This document shows, piece after piece, positions 26,138 to 34,534 of a DNA stretch of 64,000 nucleotides. Both the position numbers and the translations under genes were made by a program. Every line of letters starts with the position of its first letter. Positions within the stretch are counted from its first letter, which is position 1. A model generated the notes under the pieces. The model was given only the letters and a program-made list of their open reading frames with translations, had not been told where the DNA came from and did no database searches. This DNA is from Bradyrhizobium canariense (GTDB lineage: Bacteria; Pseudomonadota; Alphaproteobacteria; Rhizobiales; Xanthobacteraceae), in the NCBI RefSeq assembly GCF_018130465.1, contig NZ_JAFCKJ010000007.1:124001-188000 (forward strand), written 5' to 3'.

Positions 26138-27562
26138 ATGCCGAAACCCCTGGTCAAATCAGGCGCAGAGATCGACGGCTACACGATCGGCGAATGCGTC
26201 CATGCCGGCGGCATGGCGACGCTGTGGACGGTCACCCATCCCGGTATTGACGTGCCGCTGCTGATGAAGATTCCGCGGGTATCGGAGGGCGAAGACCCCG
26301 CGGCGATCGTCTCCTTCGAGATGGAGATGATGATCCTGCCGCGACTGGCCGGGCCGCACGTGCCCTCATGTTTCGGCACCGGCGATTTCGCCCACCAGGC
26401 CTATGTCGTGATCGAACGCATCCCCGGGACCACGCTCTACAAGCGGCTGCCCGACCTGCCGCTGCCGTATGACGAGGCGCGGCAGCTCGTCGCCAGGATC
26501 GCGACGGGGCTCGCGGATTTGCACCGGCAGAACGTGATCCATCACGACATCAAGCCGAGCAGCATCATGTTCCGCGAGAGCGGCGAGGCGGTCCTGATCG
26601 ACTATGGCCTGTCGCATCACAACCATCTGCCGGACCTGTTGCAGGAGGAATTTCGCCTGCCTTACGGCACCGCGCCCTACATGGCGCCGGAACGGCTGTC
26701 AGGGGTGCGCGACGATCCGCGCAGCGATCTGTTCTCGCTTGGCGTGCTGCTCTATTTCTTCACGACCGGCGAGCGGCCGTTCGGCGAGGGCGAGACGCTG
26801 CGTGCGATGCGGCGCCGGCTGTGGCGCGATCCGCATCCGCCGCGCGGCTTGCGCGCCGACTATCCGCCCTGGCTCCAGGAGGTGGTGCTGCGGTGCCTCG
26901 AGATCGAGCCGGTGCGGCGCTATCCGACGGCGTCGCAGCTCGCCTTCGATCTGACCCATCCGGACCAGATCAGGCTCACGATGCGCTCGGAGCGAATGAA
27001 GCGCGATCCGCTCAGCGTCGCCTGGCGCCGCCGGTTCAACCAGGGTGTCATGGCGCCCCGCGCGAAATCGGATGTCGCAGCCCAAATCGCATCGAGCCCG
27101 ATCGTTGCGGTCGCGCTCGATACGGCGGAAGGCGAGCCGGAGTTGAACGAGGCCCTGCGCATGACGACGGAACGCATTCTCGCCACGCTGCCGTCGGCGC
27201 GGCTCGCCTGTCTCAACGTGCTGAAGCTCAACCGCATCGCGATTGACAGGACGCTGGATGAGCAGGGCTCCAACAAGCATATCGACCGGTTGGTGGCGCT
27301 CAGACACTGGGCCACGCCGCTCAAGCTGGATGAAAGCCGGCTGTCGGCTCACGTGCTGGAAGCCGTCGATCCCGCCGCGGCCATCCTGGAGTTTTGCGAG
27401 GTCAACCACGTCGACCATGTCATCATCGGCGCACGGCAGACCTCGTTCCGCCGCACGCTGCTCGGCAGCGTCTCGGCCAAGGTGGCCTCGGAAGCGGACT
27501 GCACCGTCACCGTGGTACGGCCGCCGCGAATGGCTGCGGATGCGGGCGAGGAGGCCGGATAG
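26138..27562 (+). CDS. Ser/Thr protein kinase fused to a universal-stress-protein domain
   Basis: A 474-residue fusion. The kinase domain (about 13-285) has a Gly-containing loop GECVHAGGMATLW, the invariant Lys K44 in LLMKIP, HHDIKPSSIMF with catalytic D137, D155 in a DYG in place of DFG, and the APE motif in MAPERL. Residues about 335-465 form a UspA-like domain with the nucleotide-type motif VIIGARQTSFRRTLLGSVSA and final beta strand ADCTVTVVRPP. No TM helix is seen. The kinase loop therefore reads as active. It is last in the channel-phosphoesterase cluster. Substrates may include the neighbouring membrane proteins; this is inferred from context only. Confidence 0.88.
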   Translation: MPKPLVKSGAEIDGYTIGECVHAGGMATLWTVTHPGIDVPLLMKIPRVSEGEDPAAIVSFEMEMMILPRLAGPHVPSCFGTGDFAHQAYVVIERIPGTTLYKRLPDLPLPYDEARQLVARIATGLADLHRQNVIHHDIKPSSIMFRESGEAVLIDYGLSHHNHLPDLLQEEFRLPYGTAPYMAPERLSGVRDDPRSDLFSLGVLLYFFTTGERPFGEGETLRAMRRRLWRDPHPPRGLRADYPPWLQEVVLRCLEIEPVRRYPTASQLAFDLTHPDQIRLTMRSERMKRDPLSVAWRRRFNQGVMAPRAKSDVAAQIASSPIVAVALDTAEGEPELNEALRMTTERILATLPSARLACLNVLKLNRIAIDRTLDEQGSNKHIDRLVALRHWATPLKLDESRLSAHVLEAVDPAAAILEFCEVNHVDHVIIGARQTSFRRTLLGSVSAKVASEADCTVTVVRPPRMAADAGEEAG

Positions 27563-27587
27563 GACCGCGCTCTGGATATTGGGAGGT

Positions 27588-27779
27588 TCAGGCCGCGTGA
27601 GCGGTGTGGACGGAGCGCTTGCGGCGGATCGGCCAGGAGAATTGCGGACCGGGCTCGCCGTGATCCGCGCTGCCGCCGAAGAACTGGATGATCTCGCGGC
27701 AAGGCTCGCAATTGAACAGGTTACGCGACGCGGATGCCTTGGTCATTTCCTTCAGGCAGTTCGGGCAATGCGGCTTCAT
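27588..27779 (-). CDS. Small zinc-ribbon-like protein
   Basis: A 63-residue protein with two CxxC pairs (CPNC at residues 5-8 and CEPC at 24-27), spaced like a zinc ribbon, then a basic C-terminus (IRRKRSVHTAH). Its stop codon lies 26 bp past the convergent kinase gene stop. The ribosome binding site is weak. I do not recognise a family beyond the zinc-ribbon pattern; small DNA/RNA-associated proteins and misread shadows look alike at this length, but the residue composition is gene-like. Confidence 0.55.
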   Translation of the reverse strand: MKPHCPNCLKEMTKASASRNLFNCEPCREIIQFFGGSADHGEPGPQFSWPIRRKRSVHTAHAA

Positions 27780-27800
27780 GAGCTTGGTCCAGAAAAGAAT

Positions 27801-27980
27801 TCAATGCCGGCGCGGTGACCGGAGCGGGTGATCCAGGTCCGCCGTGTCGGGCCCGGTGTCGTCGCGCATCTCGCCTTCGGTACGTTCGAGCCGACCGAAG
27901 AAATAGTCGAGGTCAGGATGCGGGCGCCGTGGGATGCGGCACCTGCGCTTCGGCTGACGCTTCACGAGCGCGATCTGCAT
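27801..27980 (-). CDS. Hypothetical 59-residue basic protein
   Basis: The frame opens 5 bases after the stop of the upstream small membrane protein and encodes a very basic N-terminus (MQIALVKRQPKRRCRIPRRP) followed by an acidic part (DLDYFFGRLERTEGEMRDD). No known family. The tight spacing suggests cotranscription with the upstream small gene; it ends just before the zinc-ribbon gene on the same strand. Evidence is modest. Confidence 0.4.
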   Translation of the reverse strand: MQIALVKRQPKRRCRIPRRPHPDLDYFFGRLERTEGEMRDDTGPDTADLDHPLRSPRRH

Positions 27981-27984
27981 GGGC

Positions 27985-28125
27985 TCAGGCCCGATACCAG
28001 TCGCGACGGGCGATGCGGATCGAGCGTGCCGGGACCTTCGCCGGTCCGGCCGATGGACCAAATACAACAAACGCACAAAAACCAAGCCACAACGCCACGC
28101 CAGTCCAAACCAGGGTCGTCGTCAT
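27985..28125 (-). CDS. Small single-TM membrane protein, 46 residues
   Basis: This short frame starts ATG after a GGGAGCAC ribosome binding site. It encodes a hydrophobic helix (residues 4-24, LVWTGVALWLGFCAFVVFG) followed by a basic tail ending in RDWYRA, a typical N-in or C-in mini membrane protein. It is the first of a possible run of three tiny genes on the minus strand, ahead of the 59-residue and zinc-ribbon frames. Function is unknown. Confidence 0.5.
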   Translation of the reverse strand: MTTTLVWTGVALWLGFCAFVVFGPSAGPAKVPARSIRIARRDWYRA

Positions 28126-28275
28126 GATGTGCTCCCGCGAAAACAGGCAAGAATCACTTGCAGTGATTTGCGCGAATCAGGGAAGCCCGGAGGAGTACGG
28201 ATCAAGGTTGCAAGTTTAGGCATTGCGCGTCGCAACACCCGTAGAAGCCGCACCTTTGCGAAAGCGCGTGAGACC

Positions 28276-28977
28276 TCAGATCGCTTCGCCGCGTGCGCCC
28301 GCGGCGGCGTTGCGGATCGCCGCGATGTTGGTCTTGTAGGCGTCCTGCGTGCCGCCCCTGAACACGGACGTGCCGGCGACGAAGGCGTTGGCGCCGGCCG
28401 CGGCCAGGGGACCTGCGACGTCGGGGCCGACGCCGCCATCGACCTCGATGTCGATCGGACGGCCCGCCGTCATCGCGCGGATGTCGCGGATCTTGCCGAT
28501 CGCGGAGGGGATGAAGGCCTGGCCGCCGAAGCCGGGATTGACCGACATCACCAGCACGAGGTCGACCAGGTCCAGGACGTATTCGAGCGCGCTGATCGGC
28601 GTGCCAGGGTTGAGCGAAACGCCGGCCTTCTTGCCGAGCGCGCGGATCGCCTGGAGCGAACGGTGCAGATGGGGACCTGCCTCCGCATGCACGGTGATGT
28701 GGTCGCAGCCGGCTTTGGCGAAGGCCTCGAGAAAGGGGTCGCAGGGCGAGATCATCAGGTGCGCGTCGAAGATCTTCTTCGTATGCGGGCGCATCGCCTT
28801 GATGATGTCGGGGCCATAGGAGATGTTCGGAACGAAGTGCCCGTCCATCACGTCGAGATGGATCCAGTCGGCGCCGGCGGCGTCCACGGCGCGCACCTCC
28901 TCGCCGAGCTTGGAGAAATCCGAGGCCAGGATCGAGGGCGCGATTGCCAGGGGGCGGGGGGCGAAGGCTTGGGTCAT
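28276..28977 (-). CDS. rpe: Ribulose-phosphate 3-epimerase
   Basis: A 233-residue TIM-barrel enzyme that interconverts D-ribulose 5-phosphate and D-xylulose 5-phosphate in the pentose phosphate pathway and Calvin cycle. Family landmarks are [34 protein letters not shown] with the metal/catalytic HxDxMD set, [14 protein letters not shown] and [20 protein letters not shown]. Residue C-terminal REG segments are intact, and the length is normal. It stands alone here, with 250 bp of apparently empty sequence before the EF-hand gene. Confidence 0.96.
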   Translation of the reverse strand: MTQAFAPRPLAIAPSILASDFSKLGEEVRAVDAAGADWIHLDVMDGHFVPNISYGPDIIKAMRPHTKKIFDAHLMISPCDPFLEAFAKAGCDHITVHAEAGPHLHRSLQAIRALGKKAGVSLNPGTPISALEYVLDLVDLVLVMSVNPGFGGQAFIPSAIGKIRDIRAMTAGRPIDIEVDGGVGPDVAGPLAAAGANAFVAGTSVFRGGTQDAYKTNIAAIRNAAAGARGEAI

Positions 28978-29228
28978 GGCGGTTTCCCGTGGCAGCCGTG
29001 AAGGATGGACTCGCCTAACATGGGCCTCTCAGCCGGGCAATGCAGGGGCGGCGTGCTTCCTGTGGGCGGAAATTTCTGCCGCGACCGGCATGAATTGCCG
29101 GTGTTCCCGGGCCGCGCAAAGCGCGGTGAACGCGGATTTCATTGAGCTTTTTGCGCTGGCACGGTGCTTGCTCACTTCACCGGAACTGAACATTGGCCGC
29201 GGCATGCCGCATCGGTTGGAGTTGTGCA

Positions 29229-30056
29229 ATGTTGTTCGCTCTTGGTGCCGTAGGCAGTGCGCTCGACGCGTTACAGTCGCTGACGAACTCGAAGTCGTCA
29301 TCGGCAACGCAGAAGGCCGGGTCGACGCAGAAGACCGGATCTTCGCAAGGCGCGACCAACCCGTTCGCGATCGACAGCACGGGCAGCATGACGACCTCGT
29401 TGGTCAGCTCAAGCAGTCCTCCACAGATCGCGCCGGCGACGATGAGCGCGTTGCTCGCCGCGCAAAGCCAGTCGTCGGATAGCGCAAGCGGCACCACCAC
29501 CAGCTCGACCTCGTCGAGTTCGACGTCCACATCGACGTCCACATCGACGTCGACGAGCCGTGAGGACGCGCTGAAGGACCTGTTCTCTCGGATCGACGCA
29601 GACGGTGACGGCAAGATCACCAAGTCGGAATTCGAGAACGCGCTGGGCGCCGGCGGCACCAATCTGGCGCAGGCCGACGACGTGTTCTCCAAGCTGGACG
29701 CGAATTCCGACGACAGCGTCAGCCTCGACGAGATGTCGAAGGCGCTGAAGGGCGGCCATCACGGTCACCATCACGCGCAAGGCGCGGACGATGCGTCCGG
29801 CAGCGGTTCGGATTCCTCCTCGCAGTCCAGCGGCGGCTCGACCTCGACCTCGACAACCGGCGCCGACGGCTCGACCACCACCACCGTCACCTATGCCGAC
29901 GGCTTCAAGATGTCGACGACGGTCCCGGGCGCCTCCAGCTCCTCAAATGGGGCGGGGGCCGGCAATTCGCCCTATGACTGGTTCGGGCAGATGATGCAGC
30001 GCCAGGCGCAGGCTTCCGCGGGATCATCGGCTTCATCGATGTCGATGACCGTGTAG
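29229..30056 (+). CDS. EF-hand calcium-binding protein with low-complexity linkers
   Basis: The 275-residue protein carries two EF-hand loops, at residues 123-134 (DADGDGKITKSE) and 157-168 (DANSDDSVSLDE), separated by a typical helical segment; both have the D-x-D-x-D/S pattern and a terminal Glu for calcium. The N-terminal part is weakly hydrophobic (MLFALGAVGSALDAL) without a clear signal peptide. Ser/Thr-rich tracts (TSTSTSTSTS) precede the EF-hands, and a His-rich patch HHGHHHAQ and another Ser/Thr-rich linker follow. A GGAG site precedes the ATG. It may be an exported or surface calcium sensor. Similar EF-hand proteins occur in Bradyrhizobium, but the partner is unknown. Confidence 0.85.
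   Translation: MLFALGAVGSALDALQSLTNSKSSSATQKAGSTQKTGSSQGATNPFAIDSTGSMTTSLVSSSSPPQIAPATMSALLAAQSQSSDSASGTTTSSTSSSSTSTSTSTSTSTSREDALKDLFSRIDADGDGKITKSEFENALGAGGTNLAQADDVFSKLDANSDDSVSLDEMSKALKGGHHGHHHAQGADDASGSGSDSSSQSSGGSTSTSTTGADGSTTTTVTYADGFKMSTTVPGASSSSNGAGAGNSPYDWFGQMMQRQAQASAGSSASSMSMTV
29520..29555 (+). repeat. 12-bp tandem repeat encoding a Ser/Thr tract
   Basis: The 12-bp unit TCGACGTCCACA occurs twice in full, followed by a third partial unit, inside the EF-hand gene, so the STST tract could expand or contract in frame by slippage. Confidence 0.7.
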
Positions 30057-30068
30057 CCGTGCTCACGG

Positions 30069-30280
30069 TCAGCCGGCATATTCGTGAGTGATGTCACGAT
30101 AGACATACCGATCACGGATTTCGTGGTTGAAGAACGTACCCTTTGAGCGCGCATTCCTGAACGCGGCGGCGACCTCGGGCGGAATGTCCTCGTGACATAG
30201 AGGCGTCCGCTGACGAAAGTCACCTTCAGCTCGCGCGTGTCGGGCGCATAGCGGAAAAAGCGGGTCACGGAAGACGGCAT
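30069..30280 (-). pseudogene. KTSC-domain protein with a frameshift
   Basis: The first part (MPSSVTRFFRYAPDTRELKV, then FVSGRLYV) and the second part (IPPEVAAAFRNARSKGTFFN then HEIRDRYVYRDI) make up one KTSC domain but lie in different frames. Inserting one base near 30192-30196, next to LYV/EDIPP, restores a single protein of about 70 residues. KTSC domains are small beta-rich modules linked to nucleic-acid or phage-associated functions. Either the gene is dead or the sequence has an indel error; the remaining residues look well conserved. Confidence 0.75.
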
Positions 30281-30334
30281 GGCGGTGCACCTTGGCCCGT
30301 CAGGGTAAACGCCGTATCCGCCGTTTCGTTTCTA

Positions 30335-30430
30335 AAGCGCGATGAGATTCTGAAGCGTTATCGCGCTTAAGGTTCTTGTTTGAGCATGATCTATCCGGAA
30401 AACCGCTTCGCACTTTTCCGGATCATGCTC
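30335..30430. repeat. Palindromic intergenic element, family D, copy 1
   Basis: A 9-bp stem AAGCGCGAT...ATCGCGCTT (30335-30368) is followed by a longer hairpin whose ends are GAGCATGAT and ATCATGCTC (30382-30430), and whose middle contains TCCGGAAAACCGCTTCGC. The same element is present in reverse orientation between pcaB and pcaD. Its last base is the first base of the minus-strand P1 peptidase stop codon. Confidence 0.8.
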
Positions 30431-31425
30431 TAGCCGAACCGATCCTTCCACGCCGGCAGAGCACCGGCAAACGGCAGGGCCGTCGCATTGTAGACGCCGC
30501 GTGCGATTGCGCGTGCGACCACGTTGGCGGCGACCGTGCCGAGCTCGGTGAGGCCCACCAGCGGCTCGATCGGCTTCTCGCCAGTTGCGGCGGCGAACAG
30601 CACGTCGCCGTCGGTCGGGGCATGTACCGGATAGATCGCGCGGGCAAACCCGGTATGCGCGATCATCGCGAGCCGCTTGGCCTGGGCCTTGGTCAGCGTG
30701 GCATCGGTGACGACGAGGCCGATCGTGGTGTTCTCACGCGCGCTCGCGGCGGGGCCGCCCTTGATGCGCATCGCCAGCATGTCCGGCGTGAACGCGGACG
30801 GCAGGCCGCGCCCGCCGAACTCGCCGTTCTCCTCGAATGGCGCAGCCCAGAACCAAGGCCCTTCGCCAACGGTTGTACTGCCGACCGCGTTGACGACCAC
30901 GATCGCGGCGACCTTGACGCCGTTGGCCAGGACAGCGGAGGCCGACCCCAGTCCACCCTTGAAGGTGGCGGTGGTAGCACCGAGGCCCGCGCCGACACTG
31001 CCCAGCGCGAAATCGTCGCTAGCGGCCAACGCTGCGGCGTAACCGAGATCGCGATAGGGCGCGAAGCGTCCCCAGGCCTTGTCGCCGCCGTTGAGCAGGT
31101 CGAAAACGATCGCGCCCGGCACGATCGGAATCACCGCCTCGCGAATCCGCAGGCCGCGGCCTTGTTCGGCGAGCCAGGCCTGGATGCCGCCGCCGGCGTC
31201 GATTCCAAAGGCGGAGCCGCCGGACAGCGCAATCGCGTCAACGCGATCGACGGTGCTGGCGAGGTCGAGCAACGCGTCTTCGCGCGTGCCGGGTCCGCCG
31301 CCGCGAACATCGATGGCCGCAACCGCGGGGGCGTCGAAGATGATCGCGGTCGTGCCAGTGGCGACTTTCGCATCCTCGGCATGGCCGACGCGGACGCCGG
31401 CGATATCGGTGAGAAGATTTTTCAA
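30430..31425 (-). CDS. P1 family Ntn peptidase (DmpA/BapA/NylC-like)
   Basis: A 331-residue hydrolase of the S58/P1 family, which autocleaves into two chains and then acts as a D/L-aminopeptidase or 6-aminohexanoate oligomer hydrolase. The autoprocessing region is visible as SARENTTIGLVVTDATLT, with N232 and T233 matching the Asn/Thr cleavage pair. The N-terminal LTDIAGVRVGHAED and LSGGSAFGIDAGGGI are family hallmarks, and the Gly-rich GSVGAGLGATTATFKGGLGS is typical. ATG lies at the start of a good family N-terminus. The palindromic element abuts its stop codon. Substrate preference cannot be read. Confidence 0.9.
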   Translation of the reverse strand: MKNLLTDIAGVRVGHAEDAKVATGTTAIIFDAPAVAAIDVRGGGPGTREDALLDLASTVDRVDAIALSGGSAFGIDAGGGIQAWLAEQGRGLRIREAVIPIVPGAIVFDLLNGGDKAWGRFAPYRDLGYAAALAASDDFALGSVGAGLGATTATFKGGLGSASAVLANGVKVAAIVVVNAVGSTTVGEGPWFWAAPFEENGEFGGRGLPSAFTPDMLAMRIKGGPAASARENTTIGLVVTDATLTKAQAKRLAMIAHTGFARAIYPVHAPTDGDVLFAAATGEKPIEPLVGLTELGTVAANVVARAIARGVYNATALPFAGALPAWKDRFG

Positions 31426-31483
31426 GGCGGCTCCACAGGCTGAAAGGCGTTCGCTTCAGCGATATCGCAGGGATGCCGCTGGC

Positions 31484-34333
31484 TCAACCCGCGAGCGCGG
31501 TCCGCAGCATCTTGGCGAGCTCGGACTTGCGGTAGGGCTTTGCCAGCAGCAGCACGCCGGAATCGAGCCGCCCGTGGTGGACGATGGCGTTCTCGGTGTA
31601 GCCCGAGGTGAACAGCGTCTTCAGGTCGGGGCGGCGGCGAGCCGCCTCATCGGCGAGCTGGCGGCCGTTCATGTTGCCCGGCATGATGACGTCCGTGAAC
31701 AGCAGGTCGATGTCCTGGTCGGCGTCGATGATGATGAGGGCCTCGGCCGCGTTGGCGGCTTCGAGGGCGGCATAGCCGAGGCTCTTGATCTGGGTCACGA
31801 CATATTGCCGCACCAGCGCGTCGTCCTCGACGATCAAGATCTTCTCGTTGCCGCCGGTGATGGGCGCGTTCTGGAGCGCCTCGAACTCGGTCTCCTGCAC
31901 GCCGCTCGAGCGCGGCAGGTAGATCTTCACGCTCGTGCCGTGGCCTTCCTCGCTGTAGATCTTGATGTGTCCGCCGGACTGCTTGACGAAGCCGAACACC
32001 ATGCTGAGCCCGAGGCCGGTGCCCTTGCCGACCTCCTTGGTGGTGAAGAAGGGATCGAACACCCGGTCGATCAGCTCCGGCGGGATTCCGGAGCCGGTGT
32101 CGCTGACGGCGATCATCACGTAATTGCCGGCCAGCACGTCGGGATTCATGCTGGCATAGCCGTCGTCGAGGAAGATGTTGCGGGTCTCCAGCACCAGCGT
32201 GCCGCCGTCTGGCATGGCATCGCGCGCGTTCAGCGCGAGATTGAGGATCGCGGTGGAGAGCTGGCCCGGGTCGATCAGTGCCGGCCACGCATCCTCGGTG
32301 AGCTGCGGCATGATGGTGATCTGCTCGCCGAGGGTGGGATGCAGGAGCTTTGCGGCCTCGAGCACCAATGCGTTGACGTCGATTTCGCGCGGCTGGAGTG
32401 GCTGCTTGCGGGCGAAGGCGAGCAGATGCTTGGTCAGTTGCGCGCCGCGCTCGGCGGCGTCGTCGATCAGCTTGGTGATGGCGGCGAGTTCGGGACGGTC
32501 GGCGACCGCGTCCGCCAAAATGCCGATCGTGCCGGTAATGACGGTCAGCACATTGTTGAAGTCGTGCGCGACACCGCCGGTCAATTGACCGATGGAATCC
32601 ATCTTCTGGACGTGCCTGAACTGCGCCTCGGCTGCCTGCTTCTCGGTGAGGTCGCGGCCGATGAAGAAATGGCGCTTGACCGGTTCGGACCAGGTGCCCA
32701 TCCAGTTCAGCGTGACCTCGTGACCGTCGTAGTGGTAGTAGCGCGCCTCGAAGCTGCGCTTGACCGCGCCACGCCGCGCCGCGCGCATCTCGTCGCGCGT
32801 CTTCTGGAGGTCATCGGGATGAATAAACTCGGTGGCGCTGTGCCCGATCATGTCGTCCGGGCTCAAGCCGAGAATGGTCTTCACGCTCGGGCTGACCTGG
32901 ATGAAATTGCCAAAACCGTCGGTGACCAGAATCAGGTCCTGCGAGGTCTCGAAGATCCGCTGCCGCTCCTCGACCTCGCGGCGCAGTTTTTCCCGTGACT
33001 GCTTCTCTTCCGTGATGTCGTGGGCGATCTTGGAGGCGCCGATGATCTGTCCGTTGGCTGATTTCAGCGGAGAAACATTGAGAACGACGTCGAGCGGCCG
33101 GCCGTCCTTCCGGATGCGGACCGTTTCATGCTGGGCGATCGTTTCGTTGCCGCCGACCCGGTTCAGGATACCCCTGACCTCGGCCTTGCGGTCCTCCGGC
33201 ACGATGATGTCGATCGGCTTGCCGATGGCCTCCGCGGCGGCATAGCCGAACAGATGTTCGGCGGCCTTGTTCCAGCCCGTGATGACACCGTCGAGCGTCT
33301 TCGTGATGATGGCATCATTTGCGGATTCGACGACGGCGCCGTACAGGGCAAGGCGCTTGCCGTAGTAGTCGCGATCCAACGCCGACTGCTGGCGCAGCCT
33401 GCCGACCAGCCCCACCGTGTGCGCCTGGAGGCGGACATTTTCGATCAAGAGCACCGCAAGCACGAAGGTCGCTGCGCAGAGGCCGTAGAGGCGGCCGGCG
33501 TAGAAGCCGAGATCGAAGCGCGCGACGTTGACGATCGCCGACAGCGCGATGTCGAACAGCCAGGCGCACATCACGACCATGAGCCAGACGTCGATGACCG
33601 AATGCGGACGGCGGAACCACAGCGAGACCAGCGCGGCGAAGCTCAGGGACCAGACGAAGGACACCACGCCGATCATGATCTGCGTGTAACGGCCATCGCG
33701 CAGCAGGACCGGAAGCAGGTCGTGCTGGGCAGTGACGATCCAGGCCAAGACGACCATGACTGCAGCGACGCCGAGCACGCTGGCGTAGATCGCCTTGCGT
33801 GCCGAGCCCGCGATCCGGGCGCCACCGTCGGCCTCCTTCAGCCAGGCATAGGCCAGCACGCAGAGCGGGAAGCCGCCGTGCCAGATCATGTAGAGCCAGA
33901 CCGTGGTCTGCCGGTCGGCACCCAGCAACCCGGTCGCTGAAAAAAGTCCCGGGAAGGTGAGGGCATGCAGTATGGCCGCCGCGGCGGTGAACAGATAGCC
34001 CGTCGCGAGCACGAGCAGCGCGCGGGTCCGGAGCACCGCAAACTGCGACAACAGCAGGACCGCGGTGACGATGTCTGCGACGGCGAGGGCGGATTGATAG
34101 CTGGCGACGAAGGCTGGCACAGGCAGCAGCGGGATACCTGCGAAAGGCACGGCTACTGCGAACAGGATCGAGGAGACACCCACGATCGTCAATGCTGTGG
34201 TGCGGTCTGTCGGGGTGGCCGGCCACGTCGAAAGGAATGTGTTTCGATCAGTCGCTGCGGACAAGTCCAGCTCTCGCAGATCGGTCTTGAGCATCTTTGC
34301 CAATCTCATTTGGCCCAATGAATTTCCGTCCAT
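31484..34333 (-). CDS. Hybrid sensor histidine kinase with MASE4-like membrane sensor, two PAS domains and receiver
   Basis: This protein of about 949 residues has seven or more TM helices in residues about 40-310 (a MASE4-like module), then two PAS domains (about 350-450 and 460-580). It continues with a HisKA domain with phospho-His in GQLTGGVAHDFNNVL, a HATPase domain (NLALNARDAMPDG, DTGSGIP, GKGTGLGLSMV) and a C-terminal receiver with acceptor Asp in LLFTDVIMPG. The start is uncertain: two ATG codons lie close together, and a TTG further upstream is possible, but no ribosome binding site decides. It faces a single-domain response regulator divergently, its likely partner or cross-talk protein. 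Confidence 0.88.
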   Translation of the reverse strand: MDGNSLGQMRLAKMLKTDLRELDLSAATDRNTFLSTWPATPTDRTTALTIVGVSSILFAVAVPFAGIPLLPVPAFVASYQSALAVADIVTAVLLLSQFAVLRTRALLVLATGYLFTAAAAILHALTFPGLFSATGLLGADRQTTVWLYMIWHGGFPLCVLAYAWLKEADGGARIAGSARKAIYASVLGVAAVMVVLAWIVTAQHDLLPVLLRDGRYTQIMIGVVSFVWSLSFAALVSLWFRRPHSVIDVWLMVVMCAWLFDIALSAIVNVARFDLGFYAGRLYGLCAATFVLAVLLIENVRLQAHTVGLVGRLRQQSALDRDYYGKRLALYGAVVESANDAIITKTLDGVITGWNKAAEHLFGYAAAEAIGKPIDIIVPEDRKAEVRGILNRVGGNETIAQHETVRIRKDGRPLDVVLNVSPLKSANGQIIGASKIAHDITEEKQSREKLRREVEERQRIFETSQDLILVTDGFGNFIQVSPSVKTILGLSPDDMIGHSATEFIHPDDLQKTRDEMRAARRGAVKRSFEARYYHYDGHEVTLNWMGTWSEPVKRHFFIGRDLTEKQAAEAQFRHVQKMDSIGQLTGGVAHDFNNVLTVITGTIGILADAVADRPELAAITKLIDDAAERGAQLTKHLLAFARKQPLQPREIDVNALVLEAAKLLHPTLGEQITIMPQLTEDAWPALIDPGQLSTAILNLALNARDAMPDGGTLVLETRNIFLDDGYASMNPDVLAGNYVMIAVSDTGSGIPPELIDRVFDPFFTTKEVGKGTGLGLSMVFGFVKQSGGHIKIYSEEGHGTSVKIYLPRSSGVQETEFEALQNAPITGGNEKILIVEDDALVRQYVVTQIKSLGYAALEAANAAEALIIIDADQDIDLLFTDVIMPGNMNGRQLADEAARRRPDLKTLFTSGYTENAIVHHGRLDSGVLLLAKPYRKSELAKMLRTALAG

Positions 34334-34534
34334 GGTAGCGGGTTCTGGGCACGCATCATGCCAAAACCCGTCGCGACTCAACCGAAGGTTACAGTTTACT
34401 TAATTTTATTGGGAACGCGCACTAGGGATCGGGTAAGATGCGCTTTACTGGACGGTGCCATAATGCCCTCCCGCTGCTACGGGTTCCAGGTTTGAATCAG
34501 GAATTTTGATTTCAGGATCCGGGAGTTGTTCCCA

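Noticed and set aside
23179-27562. Zorya-like defence system because of the MotA-like channel
   Set aside because: No OmpA-like ZorB, no ZorC and no helicase/nuclease ZorD are present. The kinase and phosphoesterase composition does not match known Zorya types.
34381-34391. TTG start for the hybrid histidine kinase
   Set aside because: The extension adds 16 residues without similarity to the family start, and an ATG lies just downstream.
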